Assembly (NCBI GenBank): GCA_003344405.1
Contig: NOWV01000006.1
Coordinates: forward strand, 124,001-188,000
Direction of reading: 5' to 3'
Length of the DNA stretch: 64,000 nt
Source of the DNA: Trichoplax sp. H2
Taxonomy: Eukaryota > Placozoa > Uniplacotomia > Trichoplacea
Below, in pieces: positions 13,440 to 27,100 of this stretch (position 1 is the first letter of the stretch; each line of letters begins with the position of its first letter). Under the pieces are notes generated by a model. The model did no database searches. It saw only the letters and a program-made list of their open reading frames with translations, and was not told the origin of the DNA. The translations under genes and the position numbers were made by a program.

Positions 13440-15714
13440 CTTGATTATCGTATCAAAAAAGATTGAAGTACATTTCTGTAGTTATTATTTAGATATACGA
13501 TTAATAACTTGACAACATTGGAGGAAGAATAGGTTAGCTACTAAGAAAAACGGCTATCGCTGTTGATCATAAGTTTGTAAATTGCATGAGCTTTCAATTA
13601 ATGTCGTTCTAGTATTAGCGAGTCGTTAATTAATAAGATATAGTTTATAGCATAGATTTTAGAAGGAAGGATTAAATTAATATAACCGGCATCGAAGCGT
13701 ATGAGTATTCTATTACGAGTCAGCATTGTAAGCAAACGCGGAACAGGCGTTTATTAAAGACAGTTTAAGTTTATCAGAGCGCCATTAGGTTATTTTAACA
13801 CTGAGATATCATACAATATTAGCCAATTCGATTGGTATTTAGCATTGATCGGTTAGGATAAGTCGAAAAGCGTTAAAATATTATTAAAGCAGTTAGTATT
13901 CGATTGTCATGTATGAAATGGATATTCAAGAATTGTGTTTTCTAGTATGGCTTAAGTACTAATCTGGAATTTTTGAAAGCTATTTAGCACACTAACACTT
14001 AAGCTAGGCCATAGGCAAGAATATTTGGGCATTGGAGTAATAGCGGGCATTTAAGATGTATACAGTATAAAAATATTATACTCGTCTATCATGCTATGGT
14101 TGGCCTACAGGAAATGCCAATGTCTGCGTAATACAGTAATAACCATTTCTACGAATTACGATGCCTAGAAAGATTTGAGGTGAATGATCACTGGATTTAC
14201 TTGTTGCCTACTAATTTTCAAAATGAAGAGTAATTTAGGGTGAAAGTGTTGTATTGCCTTTATTTTCAAGGAGACAGTGGTTGTAGTAGTGATTAGCACC
14301 TTTCATGTTAGTAGAATCAAAACGAAAATAACCTTTGTTGTTTAATTCTGTTTTACTTGTAGAATGGATTTGGGTGAGGATAGAATAGTAGTTGGTATAC
14401 TAAACTCTTTCCGGTCTTTCTGTTGTAGTGAGGTATCTCAGAATGAGCTAACAAGTTCAATTGTATTCATTTACATAGCAGTTACTGTTTATGAAAAGTT
14501 GTGGTATAACAGATGAAACGCTATTACTTTCATCTTGACATAGTCATAAGATTGAGTGGTGGATTGCAATGTAAGAGACTTTGATACGGTATAAGGTTCG
14601 AGGAGATTGTCCTTTAAGAGTGTAAAATATTGTATAAGATTTCAGCAATATCATCATGCTCCAGTTGAGACTTTTGAACGCTTTCGTGGATAGTATTACT
14701 GTAGTCCACTACCGTCGTATTTGGGTAGTGAGAACTGGATCCATGTTATAGCCTTTGCAAACTTCATTAGTGCAGTCTATCGCTATACGCGTCCAGCCTA
14801 TACTCGTCTACTTCCGATGATATTATGTACTGTATATTGGCAGACATGGCAGTCTGATCCATCATGAATTCAATCCGTTATTAGCCAGAGTGTACTAGCC
14901 CATAGACGTTTGCTTCTTAAAGAGAAACTTTTACTTCAAGGTAGGACTAACCAGCTATGGGATAGTATGATGATGATGATGGAACGGAAAGCATGAACAA
15001 CTCCCCAACTCGGCGATTGTACGAGTTGTTTCTATTCTCATCTTCAATCAAGTATTGTACAGTATTGTCTATTGCGTCCTACTACACGGTGATTTACCTG
15101 GATTCTTGGTGTTATAACATTCCGAGATGGAAGCCATACCGATTGCTAACTAGCCACAACACAGTAACTGAGGTAAAATGGCGTCGATGGATGGATTTGG
15201 ATGAGAAAAATGAATTTTCTTGCAGTTAAATTTCTCCCCACTCCACTAATATTGTCAACAAATGGTGGTTGATTCATACAGTCCAATGTGCTACAGTGCA
15301 AACGACGGTTGTCTGGTTGAATTGTACACTGTACATTGTAAAGGAGTGGAATTGCTAGTGCATGTATAGAACAGTACCGAGAGCGTGGTAGAATCAAGTT
15401 GACTGAGTCTCGATGTCTTGGTCATGTACTGTTGATTCGCACCCCATCACATGGGATTGAATGTTGATAGTTATGTATTGCCAATAGAGAACTTAGAATT
15501 GCTATTTTACGGATATTTATACGTCCATAAGCATCGTGGATGATTCAATACTTGTTGTATGGAGAGTTAGGCAAACACAGAATTCATTTACATCTCGTTC
15601 TTGTATTGAAACAACTTTGCAAAATGATATTTTGACTAGGCTATAAGCCAGCGTTGCAGGAGCGTTGTTTACAGTTGTAGAGTACAGTATGAGGAAGTTG
15701 CAGACTTTGTACTG

Positions 15715-16880
15715 TACACTGTAAGCTGAGACTGTAAGGATTGGCTTTGGTGCAGCAGGATGTGACATTGCTTTTGCACACAATTTTGCCAATGTTGCAT
15801 TGTACTCTGTGTTACATTAGTGCATCATATGATGAACAGGAGTCGCTACTCGATTACTTTCAAAAATAATGTCGTCCAATAGGTGGCTCGTTTTCGCTAC
15901 ATTATTTTGAATCAGCCGCTAGTTGTACAGTATAATCCTATAAGTCAGCTTAAAAGTAGGTAGCTTTAGTACACCTGTGTTACCCTGTATAAAATTGAAA
16001 TGGATAGGAATAGAGAAAGTTGAGCTCGTCAATTTGCATCATTCCTTGAACGCAGCAGCGCAGCTGTTGCTGGAGAAGTGCTGTTACTATGTTGTACACT
16101 TAAGCTGAGACTGTATGGATTGGCTTTGGTGCAGCAGGACGTGACATGGCTTTTGCACACAATTTTGCAAATGTTGCACTGTACTCCGTGTTACATTAGT
16201 GTATCATATGATGAATAGGAGTCGCTACTTGATTACTTTCAAAAATAATGTCGTCCAATGGGTGGCTCGTTTTCGCTACATTATTTTGAATCAGCCGCTA
16301 GTTGTCTAATCCTAATAAGTCATTTAAAAAGTAGGTAGCTTTGGTACACCTATGTTACCCTGTATAAAATTGAAATTGATGGGAATAGAGAAAGTTGAGC
16401 TCGTCAATTTGCATCATTCCTTGAACGCAACAGCGCAGCTGTTGCTAGAGAAGTGCTGTTACTATACTGTATACTGTACACTGTACAGTACTGTATACTG
16501 TACGCAAGTTGCAGACTTTGTACTGTACACTGTAAGCTGAGACTGTAAGGGTTGGCTGCCGTGTAGCAGGCTGTGACATCGCTTTTGCACACGATTTTGC
16601 CTATGTTGCCACGATACTGTGTGCTACACTAGTGTACAATACGATGAATAGGAGTCACTACTCCGCTGCTTTCAAAAATAATGTCATCCATTGGGTGGCT
16701 CGTTTTCGCTACATTACTTTCAATCAGCCGCTAGTTGTCTAATCCTAATAAGTCAGCTTAAAAGCAGGTAGCTTTAGTACACCTGTGTTACCCCGCATGA
16801 ATGTGATTCCTTAATTGAAATGGAAATGGATGGGAATGGAGAGAGTTGAGCTCGTCAATTTGCATCATTCCTTAAACGCA
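15715..16880 (+). repeat. Three degenerate direct repeats of about 380-430 bp
   Basis: Three head-to-tail copies begin near 15725, 16104 and 16535 with the shared block gctgagactgtaaggattgg. Each then carries a stretch around ttttgcacacaattttgc, a block reading ggtggctcgttttcgctaca, then gccgctagttgt and gagctcgtcaatttgcatca. Copies two and three are separated by a run of tactgta/tacagta palindromes at about 16464-16530. No reading frame is kept between copies, so this looks non-coding. It could be an amplified piece of an old mobile element. Confidence 0.85.
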
Positions 16881-16964
16881 CCACAGCTGCTGCTACTACA
16901 GTAGTACAGTATTACTACAACGTGGTGGTGAATCATACAGTAGAGTGTCGTAGAGGGCGGAGAC

Positions 16965-17110
16965 GTCAACAGACCTGATTGGTCCACGTCACCCACACAG
17001 GTCAAGCGTTTCATGTGGGAGGGGTCAGACCAGCAGAGGTCGGCGATTCCATACAAACTGGTAGAGAGAGAGAGTCGATTGGAGTAAGGTAACCCATACA
17101 GTAAGCGCTT
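16965..17110 (+). promoter_or_regulatory. Possible PEX7 promoter region
   Basis: A comparatively GC-rich stretch 250-400 bases before the PEX7 start contains two ATTGG (inverted CCAAT) elements, in gattggtccacgtcaccc near 16977 and in gtcgattgg near 17072, plus a CACGTC element and a short GAGAGAGA run. Position and content fit a promoter. No start site can be assigned from sequence alone. Confidence 0.2.
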
Positions 17111-17347
17111 GGACAGTGTAATTTATAACATCAAAGTGGATGGAGAAGATTATGGCTTAGCGGAGATGTGTCTACGCTGGTAGACTACCCTGTGTACCAA
17201 TTCCATAACTGGCTATTTCGCCATCGTTATTTACAAGCGAGTTTGATGTTGCTATTGCAACCATCAACAACTTCTTCTCCAATCGTTGGATATTAATCTA
17301 GTGCTATTCTTTATCTTCTCCACCGGCACACGATACTGTATCTCTGT

Positions 17348-20074
17348 ATGCAATACATAACCCAAAATCGACATGGTTATTCAGTCGATTTCTCGCCTTA
17401 TTTTGCTGATCGGATAGCCTGTGTGACTGGTGAAAATTTTGGCATTGCCGGTAAGCCAAATGATGATCTATTCTCATCACCAAGACCTACTTAGAATCGC
17501 CGATTGTTGCTAATGTCCATGCTGTAAGCCTATGAAAGACAGTTATACAATTATCTATTATTTTTAATAGGTCCAGGAACATTGTATATCATTGATGCAC
17601 AACCTCAGGGCTTACTACTAAATAAGAGGTAATTCAACATGGATGCCATCATGCATTGTCTTGCAACAATTCATCGATATGGATTTGATCCATACTAGTC
17701 ATATGCACAAATACTTCAATCACTTTACTACTTGTACATGATAATACGATGGATAGACTTTAGATGCATGTAGTGATTTCAGCTAATTACAGTAGTTTTG
17801 TGGACACTGCAATGTATATTTTACACGATATGCAGCTACTAGTGGCTACATAAAGAGTGTATATATATAACCATTGTTTTCTTTTTCAACGTGAAGATTG
17901 GAATGGAAATCCAGCTTATTTGATTGCTGCTGGAGTGAAATCAACGACAATATCATTGTAACTTGCAGTGGCGATGGTAGCATCCAAATTTGGAATATTA
18001 GTGCAGACAATGTCAGTAAAATAACTTTGTCATTTTGACATGGATCGGCCTTCAATGATCATTTCTATCCATTTTTGTTGACGAGTTCAGAAAATACAAT
18101 AATAAGCCAATCTTAGTGACACTGTCGGCCAAGCAATACGTATATTTGTGATATTCTCAGGGTAGATATATACAAGTCCGACAACGAATAGTATAACTAG
18201 TACGTCTTGCAACATGCCTAATTTCTCTATATTAACCTACATGTACATTATACAGTAAGAGGAGGCACAATGATATCCAATCTCAATCCTACGCACAAGA
18301 TACACGACAATAAATAGTATGCCTTTAATACCTTACAATTGCTGTATCTATCCATCTCAATGTTACCTATTGCATCTGCATTGCCATGCTTAACAAATAG
18401 AATAGCTATCAAAAAATCATAGCATTATTTAAATACCTTTTGTATAGGGTGCAGGAATGGAATACTTGCTGAACATGATGATCGATTAGCTACAATGATA
18501 CACGATGACCCAATAAATCATGTACATCTTACTATTACAGCAACAAACTTACCACTGCTTGCATACAATGATTGCATAATGTTCAATTTAGGATTATTTT
18601 TCAAGTCATAAAATCTCCTATACTAGTTAGCGTATACAATATTATCAATTTATACTTGCATGCAACCGTTGTTACAGTAGATCTCTCCACCTTCAAGGAA
18701 TCATCATTGGATTATTTAATATTGTTGTGAAAGCAATCTTCAATCGAACAACTTAATATACTGTGTAATAACTGTAAATAGTTCACTCACGTAGAGAAGG
18801 CATTACATTAAATGCATTTTTGAGTTTATTATTTTCTTATCATCATTGAACATAGGCTCCAGTTGCTGTCATGAAAGATCATTTACAAGAAGTAAGTAAC
18901 TATGCTTTAAGAGTATGTCGGTGTTGAAATTATTTCTTCTTGCTAATCTTTCTTATCTCTTAGGTTTATTGCGTAGATTGGACGAAGAGAAGAAACGCAC
19001 CACAGCATGTAATCTCTGCTTCCTGGGATAAAGATATTAAACTTGTACGTATACATGAAAAATGGTGAATTTGTGCCAATTCAATGTATCAGATGAATAT
19101 GCAATAGGACTCATTGCTCATAAATAGTTATTGTAATATTTATTTTTATGACATAAGTGGGACCCACAGAAAGGAATATGCCTTGCCACTTATAGTGGCC
19201 ATGAAAATGTGGCTTATTGCGCTACATGGTCACCACATTACTTAGCAATGTTCGCTTCTGCCGCGGGTGATGGCACTATTCGCTTTTGGGATTGTAGGAC
19301 TCCATCACGTTGTCTTAAAATAATCAACGATGGAAGGGGTGAAATACTTCATTGTGACTGGAATAAATATAACAAAGTATTTTTATTCCCTAACTACAGA
19401 GCTGTTACGAATTGTAAAATGATAGTTGATTCTTAGTTGATAGAATTATATCGTTTACTTTTTAGGATGTGATTATTTCATGCTCTACCGATAATATCCT
19501 TAGGTGAGTAATTGTACTGAATTCTACAGATTTATGTTGACTTCCTATCAATTTTATTGAGATCTGTAATTATCGTTGTAGATGTTGGGATTTAAGAAAT
19601 GCAAAGATCCCAACTATAACTTTACCTGGTCATCAATATGCAGTAAAGAAAGTTAAGGTTCGCTTTCGAATAGTCAATCATGTGAAAATGTATAGTTAAA
19701 AAAAGCGATCGATAATTGATTTGCAATAAGAAAATGGCTGCATGATTGAGCTAATATCTATCATATGTAAACTACATTAGTTTTCACCGCATAAGGAAAA
19801 TATTGTGGCATCGTGTTCATATGATCTAACAGTCAGGTTTGTGCCCATTCTGTTCGGGTTATAATCATATTGCTATGCGAGCATAAATAGTTTTTATTAT
19901 GTTTTGACTAGGCTGTGGAATATTGCATTACCAAATCCAATGTTGGAAGTAATTGAACACCATTCAGAATTTGTAACTGGATTAAATTTTAATTTACATA
20001 GGCCAGGTCAGATTGTCGATTGTGCATGGGACGAGCATGTTAAAGTATACTCGCCTATGTCGCTCCAGATGTAG
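17348..20074 (+). CDS. PEX7: PEX7, peroxisomal PTS2 receptor
   Basis: WD40-repeat receptor that binds the N-terminal PTS2 signal of certain enzymes in the cytosol and brings them to the peroxisomal import machinery with PEX5/PEX13/PEX14. Ten exons: 17348-17450, 17571-17628, 17897-18011, 18856-18891, 18964-19044, 19158-19376, 19466-19503, 19582-19657, 19781-19836, 19912-20074. They total 945 bases (314 residues plus stop), close to the usual PEX7 length, with every junction in phase. The start is fixed by RHGYSVDFSPYFADRIACVT, the conserved PEX7 N-terminus. WD blades are visible as FDCCWSE/TCSGDGSIQIWN, VYCVDWT/SASWDKDIKL, YCATWSPH/GTIRFWD, LHCDWNKY, RCWDLRNAKIP, VASCSYDLTVRLWN and VDCAWDEHVKVYSP. 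It looks intact and functional. The upstream neighbour diverges from it. Confidence 0.96.
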
Positions 20075-21156
20075 GCACCTACCTATGCATACGATACTAC
20101 TATTGTTTTCCATAATATAGAATTTTGATAGCTTTATTGTAGTTTATTTATTCATGTTCTTAGATAATATCTTACGTACGTAACAGTGTATAGTTGTTTG
20201 TAAAAAATGTATGATAGTTTACCAATTCGTTATAATATCGCACGCTTTTAGTTGTATGCCAGTTCAATGATGAGCTATGGCTTGTACGTTACTTCTAGAT
20301 AAATGCATAATGTGAAAATTGAAATATTAACTCAAATCGAATTATATTTTGCGCTAATGGAAATAAATGCATTTTCTTTATTGACAATTGTTTCATCATA
20401 CATTATTGTGTGATATTAAACAACAAGAGAAGTGTACCCATATTGTATGGCATTGCGGACTAGAATTCAGCATGGATTTAATGTTATGACAGTGCTTCTG
20501 TACCTCAAACAGTTGATGGTCATCATAATGCATGATATTATGCCACTGCTCCAAAAATAGCTACTGGTATTGGAATCATATTACTACCACCAAGATATTC
20601 AATCGTGACAATTCTCAGTCTTTCTGTTAGCAAGATGTGATAATGTCACAATTATAGTGCCGTATTATATCTGAGTTATACAGTACTTGGCCGCAGATCT
20701 CAGAATGTAGATATAGATATTAATAAATACATTGTCAGAAACTTTATAAATTATGTACGCTAGTAATGATTATATATCGAGCAATAATATCATAAGTTTT
20801 TACTTATAGTTGCCTAAGTCGTGTCCAAAGCTTAGTTATGCAGTCTAATTTAGGATTGCATTATTTGTACATTCAAAGCAGATCAATCAAGTATACCAAG
20901 TTCAATTTTCTTTGCTATGATAAATTCTTTCCTAAACCTGATTAATATACAGTATATAGATCATATTTACATTCTCATTGAACAGGCTTAAAAGTTTTTA
21001 AGTTTATGATATTTAGACAGTCATTTGTTAAAGTTCAAGAACATCATACTTTCGAATCAGCATAACCCCTAAGACGATACAGTAGTCCTGGCAACATATA
21101 TCTGTATCCAAATGTATGATACTTAATGATAACTTAAATCTACATACAGTCATTAA
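20075..21156. other. Convergent intergenic region
   Basis: Separates the 3' end of PEX7 from the 3' end of the minus-strand JIP-propeller gene. AT-rich, with no open frame resembling a protein and no obvious repeat array. Confidence 0.5.
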
Positions 21157-24100
21157 TTATTTTTTAAGGTCGTTATTTATAACTTCAATTCCTTCACCAC
21201 AGCTGAACATAACTGCCTCAGTCTTAGTAGATGATGAAGATTTTTTATTTCTTACTCTGTTTACAAAATCTTCCTCGTTCGAGTCACTTCTGTGTAGATA
21301 AGTTACATCTGTGGTTTGCATTGGATTGATGTTATGCTTTTGATCGGCCTTTACAATCTTGCAGTCAACAGACTGTCGTATATAGGCTGGTAGAAGGAGG
21401 CGCACAGCACTTCGATGACGTAATGAACACACTCGTGTTAATTTAAGCCACGCAAATTGCAGGGATTCTGCTATAAAAAATCAACATGAATATATGTTAA
21501 TATAGTAAGAAACAGCTGAAGATATACAAAATTAGTTTATAATTTTATTTTAAGGTATCCATCATGGTGGGAAAAGTAAGAATAAAAGAAATAGTATACT
21601 GCAATTGAATTAAATTACTATGCCTAATAGCATATACCTGCAGAATTAGTCACAGCTTCTGGTGAGGTGACTGATGGCATAGGCAATCTAAGTACACTAC
21701 CGATATTCGAACCAATCCATAAGCAGTTATGATGAGCTACCATAGCTGTCACACATATCCAATCCTTCTTAGCTAAAAATTGTATAGAGATATATTTTAA
21801 AGCGTAATAGCCGTCTAACCGTTATTTCTGTTAATATCCATATTTTAAGATCGGTATTACAGCTTAGTAATATGATTTTTCAGTACTGCTAGGCGAAGGT
21901 TTAAGCAATGAGAATATTTTCGTGCTCAAACTTACCAACACTTCCTTCAATGTGATCGGCTATATCAAATTCTTTGATGGTTTGATAGGTATTTTGATGG
22001 ATTACGCGAATAATACTGCTGCGACGAGTAGTAATCCACCAATAGTTGCCAACCGATGCCAAATTAGTTACATAATGCTTAGTTCGGGCATGACATTGCA
22101 TGGATGCCTATAGTTTTTGTATAGAACTTTCGAAAGTTAGTGATCAACCGGTGCTCCATTGATAGCGATTAAAATAGATATAAATATTTTAAATGCCAAT
22201 ATAGAGTAATTCACCTCTATCTGCATATTATCAAGGCGTATAACATGTAGCATATTACCACAGCTACACCATAATGTATTACTACACGAATCGATGCATA
22301 AAATTGGTGCTATAGTATGGATTCCCAAGGAAATAGCATCATGATTGTCAAACTTCCAGTTTCCACCTGAATAAAGTGGCGATATAAGTTATTATAGAAA
22401 AATATTTATACGAGCGTAAAATAAGATTTGGATGATTACCATTAGATACGTAAGCGAATTTAGGTCAGTTAGACTACTTTACGTAAATCAAACCTACTTG
22501 AATCTCTTTCAAAAACGATAAGCGTTCCGCTTACTAATCCAACAAATACTCGATCTTGATTATAACTAAATAACGGTACGATGAATTGTTAATTTTAGAT
22601 ACATCGAATATTAATATTTAATAAAATATGAAGCTAAATGTCAGTAATACGCGTATTTTATCGAATTTTAATATTAGTGCTACACTTTTTACTTACTGAA
22701 GACTTAAGATGGAATCTTTTAGCGATAAAGAATGTAGTAATTGATAATGGCTTGAGTTACATTCATATATGTATAACCTGGATTAATGAAATTTAAAATT
22801 AATTGTTATAGAATCCTTATACTTGAATTTTAGCAATTAGCATTCATGTATAAAGGATTAACTGGCTCTGGTAAATTTCGACGTAAGAATTAGTCAAGAC
22901 ATGAGTCAATATCATCCGATGTTTACAATTACAAGTGCTAAATGCTTGCATAGCGGCTGCCAGTATAATTTACTATCTATTAAATAACTGTCTATAATTA
23001 ATTACCTAGTATGAATATCTTATTAAACTATCATTTATTAGAACAGAGATTAATTTTGATCGGAATTAACGAAGCGTTACCGGCATAATTGTATGGCGTA
23101 ATCAATTCTGGTGGATATATAGATGTTTTATAGTTGCAATACTTATATCACTATGGTATTACACTTTTGAAAATGATGTCTAATTACTAGCAAGTGTCTG
23201 ATATAAACCATGGAATCCTCTCGAATATGAAATCTATTAACTAGTTAAAGTTTTTATATTACTTAGTGCTTTATATCTTTCCTTATACTTTATGGAAATG
23301 ATGTTATATTACAGATGTTTCAATGCTTAGAATACCAGCTCTCACTGAAATACACAAAGGCAATCTAAATTAAGTCACAGTCAATTTCATGTAATTTAAT
23401 ATCTTGTCATCATTTCTTAGGGTTATGTATTAATTCTGTTGAGTAATGAAATTCTGACGTCGTATATTGAAGCTATGAGTAGGAAATATGATTTATTTGA
23501 CTAAGAATTTTCGATTTCGATTATGATAGCTTTGCATCTATCAGATTTCATTTTAATTATCCATCTCATTTAATTAAGGTTTTACCGTCACACCTTTCGA
23601 ATTCAACTTTAATTTCATTAGGATAGTGGAATTGAATCAGTATCGATGATATGAATAATTTAATTATAATTATGACTAAAGCTTGCAATCATTATCGCAT
23701 GTTTAGGAGCTATCGCGTTTCATCTTAAAACTAATCTATTTAGTGGGTTAGTTTTTAACTTGTTGAGGATTTCAGCATGAATTTTGTTTTAAATTATTTT
23801 TAAAATACATTTAGATCGAACTTATTGTATTCTAGAGTTTATCCGCCTTTTCGGTAATTGTTATAGGTATAAGATGTAATTTGATACTGATGTTTCTAGT
23901 AACAAAATTACATTCTTACCAGCCCGATTCAGAGCCAATCCACATACAGGGTTGTTGAAGACGGGCTTTAATATCGTTACTTGATAGCAAAATGGATTGT
24001 TTGGCATCATGACGATCCATTTTTGAGCTTACTTGTGCTAATTTTTTTTCAATATTGTGATTTTCTACAGATTGGTAATGCTTATCCCCTTCTTTACTAA

Positions 24101-27100
24101 GAAGTTCATCTGCATTATACTTGGGGATTGCTGCTATTGATAGCAATGATGATGTACAGACGCGAAATCTATCTTGACATTTACCCTTTTTGTCTCCAAA
24201 ATCGACTACAACTATGTAGCCTTGCTTAGTACACAACCATACAGTTGTTGATTGATTGTCGCTCTCTTTAGTGGTAAATAAAAATTGTTCGAAATTGACA
24301 GATTGATCTTCTAACTTAAGACTACAACTATCGTCGGACTGACTGTATTGCTGGTTTTCGTTATCAATACTTCTATCTTGCTGTATTTCTTGTTGGGCAA
24401 ACAAATCGTCTTCTGATGATGCTGTACTTGTGCAATTACTGGATCTTAAACTGGAATAGTTTGGCCAATTATTGTCGACATTTATAGTTCTTGTTGCCGC
24501 TATACAGACATCTTGTGGCTCTAGAAATGATAGATATAAGGCTTTAAAGCTGCTTAAGTGTCTTTGCTTGCTAATATGATGGCCAATTACGGTATAATCT
24601 ATTTTAAGGAAAGATAGAATATTAACGTATAAATATAAATATAGAAATTTATTCCTAATATATATTATAAGATCGGATGATTGAATAGACATCGTCAATT
24701 CGATAATTAGCAGTAGCATTTTCGAAATTTAATAATTGCTATTCAGCTTCCAGTGTAATTTTCTTATTTCAAAATAATAACATTAACAGATTATAATATC
24801 GATCTGCTAACACATTTATATACGGGTTCATTTCCAATTTATATTACAAGATCGAACGATTAAACATTCATCATCAATTCTATAATCAACAAGTGCATCT
24901 TGGAAATTCAATAATTAACTACTAATTCAGCCTCTAGAGTAATTTTATTATGACATTGTAACAATATTAATAGATTATGAAATCGATCTGTTAAAATAGT
25001 TGCCAAGTCTATCATCTAATTTATGTGAAATTTGCAATATATGAGTAGTTAGGTTGAGTATGTTAGGATAAGGTTTCGACACCACCAATGGTTATAATAA
25101 ATCATTATTCCGTTCTTTTGATCAAGAGATTAGCAAGTTTTCGTACAATTTTATTAAACTATTGCAGTCTAAGCTTATAAGAAATACAGGTAGCTGGTTA
25201 AGGTATGATATCGATCGATTTATTGCATTAATATAGCAATTTGAATCTCATAATGATAATATTAGATTAGCTGAAGATTTTATCAGTAGCATAATCATAA
25301 CAGGTTTATCTATTCTTTTATTAAATGCAAGTTTTAGATGGATAAATTTATAGATTTGAAAGTCTTAAAATCTTGCTAAATTTTATCTCATACTTACGTT
25401 TTGTCATTTCGCTATTGTCAATGGACTGAGTTCGGCTATTTTTATCAGTTATTTGTACAATAGTAAAAAAATAATCTTGATATTAGCTAGAGTTATACAC
25501 TAACAGCCTAAATAAGTATCGTTCATTATACGAATATTTTTAAAAGAAATTTCTTAATCACGTTAGAATGAATTCGAGGAAGTTTAGCTTACCCTCTTAG
25601 TTTGTTGTGTTTCCTAAGTCGCTTCAGGCTATGATTCTTTTTCAAAAGCCTACCGGCCTTATTTTTAGTATTTGCAACCGATATTTGTCGTTTTTCTTTT
25701 GCTTTATTATTAATAGCTGTTAAACTAAGCAGCAACCAAGACATAAAGGAAAACAAAGTGAATGATAATTGATTATGCAGGTAACAAAATGATATCCACA
25801 TTTATTTACTTATTTATTAGGATTGTTAAATGTGGATAAATAAAATAAAATTCGTGTATCTATACATATACGCATAACTTATGTATTTTAATATAAAAAA
25901 TATGCGCGTATTCCATATAAGAAGTAACATGTATAAATGACTTACATTGATTTTATTTTCCATTTACTTTTTCTGCATCTGTCCGCATTTTGGTCGTCAC
26001 TACATAATTTGAAATTTTGAAAGGTTACACCAGCTGTATGGCTACATGCTATATTAATATTGAATATAGCTGGTTAAATTTGAGTTTCTAGCATTAAAAG
26101 TAGAATATCTGCGCTATTAAATCATTTGGTCTGTATGATATAGCCTAATAAGGATTGATCAAGACAATAAATAATTGCTTAAATGATTAGTGGTAGTGAC
26201 GATAAAGCTAGATTTATAAGTGTCCTTAAATTACTTTGTGGCAGTGCTAACGATAGCATAGGCTTTTTATCAGGCAGAAATTGAATTAAAGGCGATTATA
26301 GCATTCTTATGCCCGAGTTGGATATACTATTAGTGTATCGCTACCGCTTGCTACCTATTTTTATTTGTATTAGTCTTATAGTAAGCAACCTAGCGTGATA
26401 CTTCAAGAAATTATTATGCAAAGATACATAAAGGTTTTCGTTCAAAGTTTAACTTAGGACTACTGTAATATTCTAGCAGTCTATTTACCCGCCCGTTGGA
26501 TCATGAGTTATTCTATATGTAATACTACTAAGATATATATTTAGTTTTAGAATGTTGCATAACTTACTTTTCAGTTGATAATTCATGCAAAATTCTAGTC
26601 CTTTCTTTTAATTTAACTTCTTTGGATGTAGATTCTTGTAGATTCTATATAATGAATCAATCAATTAGTAAGAGATGAATTTATACAGCAACATTGGTGA
26701 GTTGCAACATTATGAGTATTATGACCATTCCTAAAAAAACAGCTTTAATGGTCACCGCTAACTTTGAAAATCTTAGATTTACTAATAATTTTATAAGTCT
26801 GCTGCTTGTCTTGCATTTGGATTAATCACTGTGATAAAAATACATTATAATTGCGGAATCATAGCTTATTAATTTACAGATATGTGACTTTTCGTTAATT
26901 TAGCAGAAATATCATGAGTATTTAATATTGCTATTGAAGGATTGCTAAAGATTCTCCTGTAACTATAATAGAATTGACGGATATATTTGTAAATTTGTAC
27001 AATGCCATTAATTGTGAGCGGCTATCATTGCTAGTGAAGAACTGCTAAAAATTCTGCTGAAGCTATAATAGAATTGATGGATATATTTGTAAATATTTTT

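Larger units (their letters stand above)
13440..17347. other. Divergent intergenic region between UBE2J1-like and PEX7
   Basis: About 3.9 kb with no supportable gene apart from the missing first exon of the UBE2J1-like gene, which should lie somewhere at its left end. Short open frames here (for example 15517-15792) fall in repeated sequence and resemble no protein. Base composition is noticeably less AT-rich than the rest of the window from about 14700 to 17100. The right half contains the repeat described separately. Confidence 0.5.

Noticed and set aside
15517-15792. 91-codon minus-strand frame
   Set aside because: It lies over the first copy of the triplicated repeat, is not kept in the other copies, and resembles no protein.
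21157-24520. Assignment of the propeller to ARHGEF17 or ARHGEF10 (RhoGEF)
   Set aside because: Those proteins share a related propeller (LWCGC-like blade), but the NTYQ..KEFDI and FRVCTSSLLSIAAIP blades fit JIP3/4 better and no DH-PH domain is visible upstream.
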